Origin: Adenophora triphylla var. japonica | Taxonomy: Eukaryota > Streptophyta > Magnoliopsida > Asterales > Campanulaceae | Direction: 5' to 3' | DNA: 64,000 nucleotides | Assembly: GCA_022495995.1 (NCBI GenBank) | Contig: JAFEMH010004907.1 | Coordinates: 1-64,000, forward strand | Shown here: piece by piece, positions 55,501-64,000 of the stretch | Layout of the letters: each line of letters opens with the position of its first letter | How positions within the stretch are numbered: the first letter of the stretch is position 1 | Program-made: the position numbers and the translations under genes | Notes under the pieces: model-generated | The model's database searches: none | Told to the model about the DNA's origin: nothing | The model's input: only the letters and a program-made list of their open reading frames with translations

Positions 55501-56165
55501 CATCATGTTTTTGGCTTTGATCCCTTCTTTGTATTTTCCATCTTCATTTGTGAAGGAAGCTTCTCCGCTTTGGAGAATGCTTGGTAAATTTGATTATACC
55601 GGGGTTCGTCGATCGTTTCTGTTTCTTTTTCGATCTCACGGCAATAGGCGGGTGTTTCCCGTCTGCCTATTACGAGGGTTTCTTGCTTTCCCTCGGGAAT
55701 TTCGAGCAAGAGGCGAGGTTGCCGGGGCGTCTGCGAAGCGGTTCTGTCTCTTGGCAAATAGTGAAAAGAGATGTCCTTGGGCGAGCAGTGAGCTCCTCCA
55801 TGTACGCGTGGTACTTTTGAAGGCGAGAATCTACCGTCTTCCATTTGTTGGATACTTGATTGATGATGTCTTGAGTCTCCATATACATCCGGCTCTGAGA
55901 TGTTGCGCTCGAGGCGGCTTCCAGGCTGCTGCACGAGGCTTCGTATTCTGTTTGCATTGTTGGTTGCTTCAAAATTCGACTTGATGGCTATGGGAGTATG
56001 CTCGTCCTTGGGATCGACAAGGAGCATTCCAATGCCATTCCCCTTCTTGTTGGCTGCCCCATCGAAGAAGAGTTGCCGGCGGTTTGCGGTGTCAAGTGAA
56101 AAGATTCCGTCGTGCAGAGTGCGGATCGGGACCCTTGGGTTCATTGCTCGGGAAGTCGGCAAGGC
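55501..56165 (-). pseudogene. Tat-B archaeal-type RNase H
   Basis: Frame 56162-55503 keeps HDGIFSLDTANRRQLFFDGA, GMLLVDPKDEHTPIAIK and the catalytic-region order. The E and second D motifs are scattered by indels (NNANRIRSL in place of NNAAEYEA). FHYLPRDRTASQTPRQP replaces the RFADALATL block. Confidence 0.85.
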
Positions 56166-57510
56166 GATGCGCCATTACTGCACCCTTTGTTGATTTTCGA
56201 CCATGTACTTGATGTCGAACTTCGGCCGGGAAGAATGACCACTTGGCTAGCCGCATTGGCGAGGGGATGGCTTGTCAAAGAGATATCGGACGGGGTCCAC
56301 TTTGGAGACCGGGAGCAGCGAATGCGGCTTGCATGTAGTGTTTCGGTTTCCCGACTACCCATACCAAGGCGGTACGGGTTTTCTACGATCTTTGATGGCG
56401 AGTTCACTTCCTTGAAGCTTTCGGCTTACGAAGTAGATTGCATGCTCAACCTTGGAATCTTTACGTTCTTGTGCCGGCATTGCCCTAGATAGACGTGTGC
56501 ATTCTTGTCGGATACGGGAGTAGTGGCTTGTCTTCGTGTGGCGGGCACGGAAATTGGGGGATTAACCAAGTAGGTCTTGATTTTCTCGAAAGGCTGTTTG
56601 GCACTCGGAGTCCCATTTGATGTCGGCATTCTTTTTCATCGGTTTGAACATGGGCTCGCGGAAGATGTCAAGCGGTTGATGAAGCGACGATGTGCGAAGT
56701 CTTCCCATGAAGCTCTTCACTTACGTCGGGGTTTGAGGCGGCTTCGTGTCGATGATGGCCTTGATTTTCACAGGATCGGCTTCGATACCTCTTTACGTAA
56801 CCATGTACCCCGAGTACCTTGCCGCGCTTGCGCCGAAGGTGCACTTTGCCGGGTTCAACCTCATGGAGTGTTTTACGAGTACGTTGAAGAACTTCCTCGA
56901 ATCCGTCATGTCTTTGCATGTCGATCCCTTGGAGTGGATGATCATGTCGTCGACATATACTTCGATTTCTTTGTGAATCATGTCATGGAAGAGGGCACAT
57001 TGCGGCCGTAGTAAGTAGCCCCGGCGTTCTTTAGACCGAGCGGCATGGCCAGTGTAACAGTATGTCCCCATGGAGTGGTGAAGGCGATCTTGGCACGATC
57101 CTCCTCGGACATCTTGATACGGTTGTATCCGGCAAACCCGTCCATGAAGGACTTTACTTCGAAATTTGCCGTGGTGTCGACCGGCATGTCGATGTTAGGC
57201 GATGGGAAATCATCCTTAGGGCTGGCCTTGTTGAGATCCAGAAAATCCACACGACATCGACCTTTCCATTGGCCTTGGTGACCGTCACGATGTTGGAGAG
57301 CCAAGTCGGGTACTCAATCACTCTGATGAAACCAACTCGGAGCATTTTCTCAATTTCTTCTTTAACTTGCAAGGACCACTCTGGCTTGATCTTGCGCGGC
57401 TTACATTTGACAGAGGCTTGGATTCGGGATCCGGGGAATTCGGTGCTCCACGATTGAGGATCGAGTCTGGCATGTCTGATATGACCGGGCGAACACGTCA
57501 ACATACTCCG
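56166..57510 (-). pseudogene. Tat-B reverse transcriptase and RNase H
   Basis: RT blocks in sense order: PRKIKPEWSLQVKEEIEKML, GFIRVIEYPTWLSNIVTVTK, LDLNKASPKDDFPSPNIDM, KSFMDGFAGYNRIKMSEED and the catalytic YVDD in EIEVYVDDMIIHSKG (about 56960). RLNPAKCTFGAS follows. The connection and RNase H follow at 56630-56200 (KQPFEKIKTYLVNPPI) in several frames. The YVDD is intact, but the frames are not continuous. Confidence 0.88.
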
Positions 57511-58490
57511 GAGGAGGCTTATCGGGGCTTCCTTTTACGCATCGGCGAAGCGCCCAGCTTGTGTCTCTTTAGGCTCTTGCAGCGACCCCGGAGTTCACTT
57601 TGGTCATAACCTCTTCGGCGGCTTGGGCCCGGTTGTCCTCTTGGTCAACTACACGCTCGAGAACTTCTTTAATGTATTGTTCGTTTAATGTGTACGCTTC
57701 TTTATCAATTGAGTTATTAACGTCTTTTAAGTTGTTTGTTAACTTATCGGTTGTTAAAGTGGCAATGAGAGGATACTCAGAAAGGTCGAGACTTTTCATT
57801 ACACAAGAACGGGAATACATGATTGGCTACAACATTATAGTCCTTCGGCGTAAGGCCGTTGGATGACTCGGAAGGGGCCCGGACTACGACAGGGAGGCTC
57901 AAAGGGTTTGAGACCGGGTTTAGGGAGATGTGGGTGCGGGCCCGGCTTGTCTTCCATTTGCACAGCTTGCCCTTGGTCAGGTGAAAGTTACCCAATTCTT
58001 CGGTGGCATTCTTTGGATGCTTGAGGAGGGTGCGGGGATCGAGAGGCTTGGCTCCTGCTTGTCCCTATCATGGCGATCATGCTTTGTTGTCGGAGCCCCG
58101 ATCGATCAAGTTGGGCAACTCCATGACTTCTTCAAACGGACTCTGTAGAGTGGTCCAGCGAGGCGTCTTCTATGAATTACGGTTCCTTCGCTTTGGATTT
58201 CTTGTCTCGAATGTGGCCTCGGCGGCGATCCGAACAACTTGTTTCCCATGGAGAGTACCTTGAGTTGCTCCTCCAAGTGCAGGATTCCCTTGAATGTGTA
58301 CTCATCTTTGGTGTGGTGGCGGTTGGTCAGGTAGAGAGTTTGTGATGTCGAGGAACGCTCCCCTTATCGGATTAGCTTTGAGTCCTCTGAAACGCTTGAG
58401 GTCCCGTGCTAATTTGTTCCATTACATGCAGTAGTCTTGGTGTTGACTATCCACTGCTTCTTTCTCATCTTCATCGGTTCCTTTGTCGGT
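57511..58490 (-). pseudogene. Tat-B linker between G-patch and RT
   Basis: Matches Tat-A 10700-11560: SLDLSEYPLIATLTTDKLTN, LNEQYIKEVLERVVDQEDN and AAEEVMTKVNSG. It has no recognisable enzymatic domain. The peptide is acidic and probably an extended linker of the polyprotein. Confidence 0.6.
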
Positions 58491-58860
58491 CCCCTCGGTT
58501 CTGCATCGGTTCATTGTCGGTCCCCTCGGTTGTCGGTTCCCTTGTCGGTCCCCTCGGTTACGCTGTCGGTTCCCTTGTTGGTTCCCTCGGTTCTGCATCG
58601 GTTCCCTTGGTGAAGTAATGAGCGAGGTCAAGGCTGTAAGGTCGGAGGTGGGTGTGCCGTTGGAGGTTCCCCTTTTGTGAGGCTGCTTTGCCTTGGTGCG
58701 GGCGAGCCTTTTGTCTTCCTTGATGTCGGCCCGGTGTTGGCACGTAGCGAAGCCCTGGACCGTGGTGTGGTCCTTGACTTCAATAACTTGGTGCGGCCTT
58801 GCGGCCTTTTGCCGAGCCCGAGTCACAGGATGAAGTTCATGAGTTTCATCATCCTCGTGG
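58480..58860 (-). pseudogene. Tat-B G-patch-like region and coding repeat
   Basis: HQVIEVKDHTTVQGFATCQH-type text (Tat-A: GLGYVPT) and the MMKLMNFIL start remain near 58700-58860, but the glycine-rich core is broken. Downstream (58480-58615) the 21-base repeat encoding REPT/RGPT is longer than in Tat-A, with units reading AACCGAGGG where Tat-A has AACTGAGGG. Confidence 0.6.
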
Positions 58861-59039
58861 CGGGAGGAATCGATCGTGAGACAGTGGAAGGTCCACGTTG
58901 CATATTTGGATCTTGGAGGTCTCGAGTGAATCCGGTTAATGGCATGTCATCATTATGCTTGATTTCCAAACTTTGGAATGTCGTTGGTCTTTGGTCCCCT
59001 CGGTGGTGACACATGTCGCCGTAGGCGTGGTTAGCTCGT

Positions 59040-59830
59040 TGCCTTGCATGAACTTGAGGCTTGGTGAAGGGTGGATGCCACGCCATTGATTTGATGCGGC
59101 CCGGGGACGCCCCAGGATGGGCTGTGAAAGTGATTGGAATGTCCAACACTTGGAATTCGGTGGGGATCACCCGCTTGCCGAACCGGATGTTAAGAGTAGC
59201 AACCCAGAGAAGCTGTACGGGAAGTAGAGTCATAGGCCTTGACGGTGTGGGCCCAGAAGGCTTAAGATGCGTGGGCTTGATGTCAAGCGAGTCCATCATC
59301 TTGGCGGGCAAGACATTCATTCCGGAACCTCCGTCTACCCGACACGCGAGGAAGACGACGCTCGTCCAGTGGGTGTGATGTAAAGCGGCTCATTGTGATC
59401 GGCCCCAAATTTTGGAAAGGTCCAAATCTGTGAAGGTGATAATGTTGCCATAGTGGATGTTACCAATCATCGAATGACTTCATGCGGGGTTGCGTCCACG
59501 GGGACCATGGTACGGGCCGAGACTTTCCTCTAGCTTGAGCTTGTGAGGATAAGAGGAGGTGAGCGAGAGACCAAGGAAATGTTCGCTGAGTCTGCTTGGT
59601 GAGTGAGGATCGGGTCCTCTTTCAAGGAACTTGCGTCTTGGTGGCCGGGGCTGGTCGCTCCGTCGGCTTTTTGGTGGCCTTAGGTGGTAATGCATGGATT
59701 TGACCCGATCGGGTTAGAACGGCCGACATCGGAGTTTGGTCCCTTACGAGCAGTGCTCGAGTTGAGCCATAGTTAGAGGAGGATTCCTCGTAGCATAGGA
59801 GCCATGCGTCTTCCCTCAACTCATTGATTG
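59040..59830 (-). pseudogene. Tat-B protease PR-b and upstream linker
   Basis: Linker VLTRSGQIHALPPKATKKPT (59750-59640) precedes MNVLPAKMMDSLDIKPTHLK (59320), TLNIRFGKRVIPTEFQVLDI and a damaged LGRPWLHQING. The active-site LVDGG lies across the 59330-59350 frameshift. It is the counterpart of Tat-A 9525-10103. Confidence 0.8.
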
Positions 59831-62190
59831 TGGATGAATTCCGGGAGCTTGGCGGCTTGACGGATTACGTCCCGGGATGCGCTTGGGTGCCTCTGCGGGG
59901 AGGTAGCCTACGGTTTGACTTGATTGTTCGAATGTCGGTGCCTGCAGTGATTGCACTGGCCGAGCGTGCGTTGCGACCCTCAGGGGAGGTTGGAGAGTTC
60001 TCGGCTCAAGCGAGCGGTCTCCTTGATCTCTTCACGGTATATCGCGTTCCTTTCCTTCTTCTTGAGCATACTCGGGCGATGCAGGTTGGAGTGCAGCGAT
60101 ACTCGTGGTTGGCTAGTTTTCCTCCACTGCAGGCCCCGAGATCAATCTTCTTGCGGCGGAGCTGCGTCGAGAGTTAATGCTGCGTTTCTTCCCATGTGAG
60201 AATAGCCGGTGCTTCCTTGAGCTGCGTGCGGCGGTCTAGGTAAACTTCCATCGGGGAGAGTTTTCTTCTCTGCTTTATGCGAGTGGCGGGTATGTCGGAA
60301 GGTGAGTACACGGCTTCCCGAACATGTTGCCCATGTGGTAGTTCTTTGTCCCGGTTGATCGTTTACGTAAACGAAGGCATGGGTGTGGAATTTCCACAGT
60401 AGTTGCTCGAGGCAATTTCCATCCTCCTCCTGTTTTTAAATAGACCTTCCTCCACGAGTTGGCCTTTCAATTTGAGTGCGGAGATGATCCGTTCCCATCC
60501 TCCCGGGACCCTTGGGAGTCCGGTTTTGTTGACTTCATGCCGGCTTGGAAGAGAATGGTTTCATCGTCTTCGTCGTCGCTTTCACGAGAGAACTTGCTTT
60601 CCTCGGGAAGGTAAGCGGCGGGATTCGTTCATTGTGTCGTTCCATCTCCTAGGTCATCGGGACCGTTGACCACCCTTGGTTGGCAAAGGGGTTGGATGAG
60701 AACGAGACGGTAGTCAGGAAGTTGCCATGGGCAAAACTCCTGAGGTCGAGCGAGTCTAGAGTGGCCTCTAGCTTTACATCTGAAAGGCACTTTGTGACAC
60801 TTTAAGGGCTTGGTCCTGTAGGTCTTTCGAGCTTGGTCTTCGTCCCAAAGACGACTTTCTTGAGCGGCTAGCTCCATGAGAGCTTTCCTTGCGAGACCTG
60901 GCGATCTCCGTAGGTGCGCATCGTCGGCTAGTGTCCCGAACCGTGATTACATTCAAATCGCCGAATGGCGGGAACACTTGGATTACATTGACGAAGGAAG
61001 TCGGGCCAGGACATTCCATGCGTCCTTCCTTGATCTCGATCACCAAGAAGTTTGCCCATATACGCTTGATTGACCCCACGGGGGTATTGGCCTGCAATGT
61101 TGACGGTCTCGTGATCTCGCTCGATCGCCAAGTCTATCAAAGCTAGCGGTCGATTGGCGGGATATCGAATCCGGGGCCGTGACGGTGGGAGCGGCGAATC
61201 GAGCGAAGCATGTTGATCTTTGAGGTGGTCATTTCTGTGTCGGAAGGCGGCTACGCCTTGCGGGAAGACTTTCCACGAGATGTTTTCGGGGTGGGCTGGT
61301 GGAAGCGTTCCCGAGGTTGATCGACTTGTAGCGGGGTGAGGAGCTTGGTCTCCTTTTGTTGCCACTTGGCCTTGGCGGCGCTTGAGGGTATAAGCTTGGC
61401 GCGGCACGGGCCGGTTGCAGCCCAGGGTGGTACTTGGAAGTAGGGATGAGCTACGAGCTCGCTTGGCCGGTGCCTCGTTTACCATGAGCGAGCGATCATC
61501 GAGGTGACCTTGGTGTGGCGAGAATCGATAACAAGGACGGGATCCTTGGCTTCATCGGGATACACGGAATAGATGATATTGACGAAGTCGTCGTCCTTCA
61601 CTTGATCGGAGGATTCCTCGTTGCGTGAATCACGTGCTTCCAATTGTCGGATAGGCATGCATGCTTGGACGTTGAGCTTGACAATTTCCATGGTATTGGA
61701 ACCTTGGTCGTAGGTGACACGATCGGAAGGAGTTCCGTCCTCAAAAGCGAGCATGTGAATGCGGAGGTGCGCTGCGGAGTGCCGCGTCCTCGACTCCGGA
61801 GAGTCCGAGATTCATCGTCATCGATCGCTCGATCCGGGTGTAGGGGCGTATTGCGTCGGGTTGCGTTCTTTGGGCGGCTAGGAAAACATCATGCTCTTCG
61901 TTGGAGAAGAGGGTGCGGCGGAGTAGTTCCTCGTGGAGGACGTCCCATACAACTTCCATGCATTCATCACGAGAATGACGGTGCTTGTTGACCTTGATCA
62001 CAAAAACCTCTTCACTGGCGGGGCCGAGAGAGTTTGTTTGGAGAATCTTGACGAATCTCGATTGGAAGGCGGGGTTTATGTGCCCGTATCATGGCGATAT
62101 TCGGCGTTTCCTTCCAATCTGCCTCCAAGTGTTGGAAACGACAGTTGAACTTGATGTATCGGGTTGCCCGAGTGCACTTTGCTCGAGTAC
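59831..62190. other. Unassigned polyprotein-like segment between two protease modules (Tat-B)
   Basis: Minus-strand open frames of 81-185 codons (e.g. 61754-61479 with DDDFVNIIYSVYPDEAKDPV; 61097-60774 with GSIKRIWANFLVIEIKEGRM and FPPFGDLNVITVRD) read as polyprotein, but I recognise no domain. The equivalent in Tat-A is left of the window. It may be a second copy of the linker/G-patch region or an extra ORF. Confidence 0.4.
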
Positions 62191-62715
62191 GTTTACATAG
62201 TTAGCATCTCCAGGACTACGAGGATTACGATGAGATTTGCCCGATAGTCCCTTGGTTGATTCGAAGGAGGTAACCCGGTGCACGAGTGCGGACACGTTTG
62301 GCTCTTGTCTCGGCTTCGTTTCCTATGAGAAGCTGTCCCCTCGGATGACTTCGAGATCTCCTGTCGGTTGATGAACTTGACACATTGATGGAGAGTGGAA
62401 GCTATGGCCTTCATGTGGTGTAGCGAGGGCGTCCCAAAAGAGGCGTGAACTCGGATGGAATGTCCATCACGTGGAATTTTCTTTGGCACCATTTGGGTTT
62501 CGAACCAAAGTTCGAGTCACTTTGTCCCCGGGATGGGACGAGGACGAGTTGTCGTAGGCCTTGATAGTCAGAGTAGACGGTATCAAATGGCTTTCATGGA
62601 TGCGGAGAGCTCGCGTCATCTTTGAGAGGGAGGACATTAACGGCGACCCGTTATCTACCAATACTCGGGGAGTGATATGGTGTTGAGTTTGAGAGTGATG
62701 TCTGAGCTTCATTGT
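62191..62715 (-). pseudogene. Tat-B first aspartic protease-like module (PR-a)
   Basis: ITPRVLVDNGSPL (active-site D-N-G), IHESHLIPSTLTIKAYDNSS, a damaged middle with KFHVMDIPSEFTPLLGRP when read across frames, and HHMKAIASTLHQCVKFI. It parallels PR-b element by element (LVDGGSGMN, VKAYDS, FQVLDIP, LGRPWLH, ASTLHQCIKFI), so this element has two protease-like modules about 3 kb apart. Which one was active cannot be judged from a decayed copy. Confidence 0.7.
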
Positions 62716-64000
62716 GCCCCAGGCGTCTCTCGGTAAGTCTTCATCACGAGAATGTGATCATGCGCCATACGGGCGGGAGTCGTAGATCTCGTCTCTATCC
62801 GTAGAAGGAGAGTCATCCGGCCATCCGTTTCTGTCTTCCTCTTGCGAGGTAAAGCCTTTCTTTGGAACCTCGGGAGTATGTTGAGGCTGCTGTGGCGGTT
62901 GCCGCCCTTGGTTAGCACATTGATCGAGTGCGATTGCCAAGGCGGACCTTGATCTTCCTTTACCGGTCCGGGCTCGGAAAGGCTGGACAAGTTGAATCTT
63001 GGGCGATCCCGCGGAGGGTTAGGCTTACGGCGCGGTAAGACTATCAAGATCGAGGTATTCCGGTGTTCCGAGTCGGAATTACGGTTTCGGTGGACTTTTC
63101 GGCTTTCCACACATGCGCTCTAGAGCTGCATGGCTGGAGGCAAGAGGGTAGGCTGGAGTACGGTACGTAGTAGTCGAACCTCCGGAGGGTTTCTCCAGTG
63201 TACCTACCTTTGGTATCTCCGGCTTCGTATCTTTCTCTCGATTCTTTGTTGAGAGGATTTCTTCTTGTTTCCTCGGAGGATTGCTCGGACGGTTTCTCGA
63301 GACTCGTACTCCGGGCGAGGCGGAGCGATCCACAAACATCGTAGGCGATGTGAACATTAGAGGAGGATCCCAGTGAAAGAGGCGGGCGGTTACGTAGCAC
63401 ACTTCTTGGGCACCCGCTCCAATGGAGTTCACGCTGTTATTATTCGGAAAGGATTCCCGGCGTATTGGGCCACGGGGCGCTCTAACTTGCCTTCTTCTAT
63501 CAAGTTACGGATTTCGTATCGTAACCCCAAACGGTTGTCGGTGGTATGGCCGTGATGCGATGGAAGGCGCGATATTTGCTCTTGTCCGCATTGGCTACGG
63601 GAACTTTGGGTTTGTAATTGGCCACGGGCTTAAGGAGACCCTCCTTGATTAGCCCTTCCGGCATCTTGCTCAATGGCATGTCCAACTTGTCGAAGTGTAC
63701 GGCGGCGCTTACGAGTAGAAGCTGTTGCTTTGCGGGGCCAGGTTTTACATTACCCATTGTCCACGATGGACGTAGTTGACGGACGTATCTTTCCCTTTGC
63801 CGAGGGCCGGTGCGGGATTGAATGCGGCTGTTGAGCGGTATACATGCGGCTGTGCGGTAGCCAACTTTTCCTTGAGATCCTTCTCGAGCGTGGCCGGCAT
63901 TGACCATGGCCGGAGATGCAGGAAGAAATTGTGGCCCGATGAGAGTTACGATGGACGGTCTCAAGCAAGACTTGAAGATCCGCATACATTCGTCTTTGGA
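62716..64000 (-). pseudogene. Tat-B gag C-terminal region
   Basis: Sense starts right of the window. Blocks FDKLDMPLSKMPEGLIKEGL and KSKYRAFHR (63600-63555) are followed by a scattered GHTTDN-type zinc-binding region, LRYEIRNLIEEGKLERPVAQ across frames (63540-63460), and Pro/Arg/Ser-rich linkers to PR-a. FDKL...EGL followed by K(Y)CAFHR..GH is the usual Tat gag C-terminus; here the first Cys of the zinc motif reads Arg. The N-terminal capsid is outside the window. Confidence 0.75.

Larger units (their letters stand above)
45247..64000 (-). mobile_element. Tat-lineage retrotransposon, copy B, 5' end outside window
   Basis: Sense is leftward. Visible order: gag C-terminus, protease module PR-a, unassigned 2.4 kb, PR-b, G-patch, RT, RNase H, archaeal-type RNase H, integrase, antisense PMD2 and PMD1 genes, arrays, polypurine tract and 3' LTR. 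It is a diverged relative of Tat-A in opposite orientation. Nearly every frame is broken by small indels, many at or beside CAG/CTG. Left flank is GTAATC at 45241-45246. More than 18.7 kb is present before the 5' LTR, so this is a very large element. Confidence 0.88.

Noticed and set aside
1..64000. tRNA or rRNA genes
   Set aside because: The tRNA-like matches are only primer-binding sites (tRNA-Asp and initiator Met); no cloverleaf-sized gene is visible by eye.

Overview
This window is plant nuclear heterochromatin. It looks like a flowering plant and probably a eudicot, but I cannot name the species. The evidence is Athila-, Tat- and copia-type LTR retrotransposons, a Stowaway MITE with the CTCCCTCCGTCCC terminus, an RTE-type LINE with a TTG-repeat tail, and plant-mobile-domain-like proteins. 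I see no tRNA, rRNA, bacterial or organellar genes and no convincing intact host gene. Nearly all of the 64 kb is transposable elements nested in one another.

Left half (1-35420). The backbone is a Tat-lineage Ty3/gypsy element, 'Tat-A', on the plus strand. It is visible from 9376 to its 3' LTR (33265-35420) and interrupted twice. Its start lies left of the window, behind an Athila-type element (1-9375) with both LTRs, gag, protease and an intact Athila-ORF-like gene but no reverse transcriptase or integrase. Tat-A then shows protease, G-patch, RT, RNase H, a second (archaeal-type) RNase H and integrase, all decayed (9525-14587). A minus-strand Ty1/copia element (14708-27039) follows. It carries a Stowaway MITE in one LTR and a second gag-protease-only Athila-like element (20818-25509, TSD ACGAC) in its leader. 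Tat-A resumes at 27040 with two antisense genes encoding plant-mobile-domain/DUF7745-like proteins, several tandem arrays and the 3' LTR.

Middle (35421-45246). Here lies a duplicated TATA-bearing promoter plus first exon (35421-36186 and 37386-38155), the second copy leading into a decayed multi-exon transposon-type gene ending in a coiled coil (to 40333). A 5'-truncated RTE LINE (about 40735-43325) and an LTR-like fragment (43438-45246) follow; the latter is interrupted by the next element.

Right half (45247-64000). A second Tat copy, 'Tat-B', lies on the minus strand, from its 3' LTR (45247-47241) through arrays, the same two antisense genes (on plus here), integrase, RNases H, RT, G-patch, a protease, about 2.4 kb of unassigned sequence, a second protease-like module and the end of gag. 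Its 5' LTR is outside the window, so the element exceeds 18.7 kb.

LTR pairs, compared by eye, differ by about 3% (Athila 1), 1.9% (copia) and 1.2% (Athila-like 2). This agrees with the nesting order. The most notable observations are the twin antisense intron-containing genes in Tat-A/B, two protease modules in one Tat element, CG-rich motifs recurring in unrelated LTRs, and recurrent CAGA-to-CGTA differences in Tat-B that look more like a systematic sequence artefact than natural mutation.
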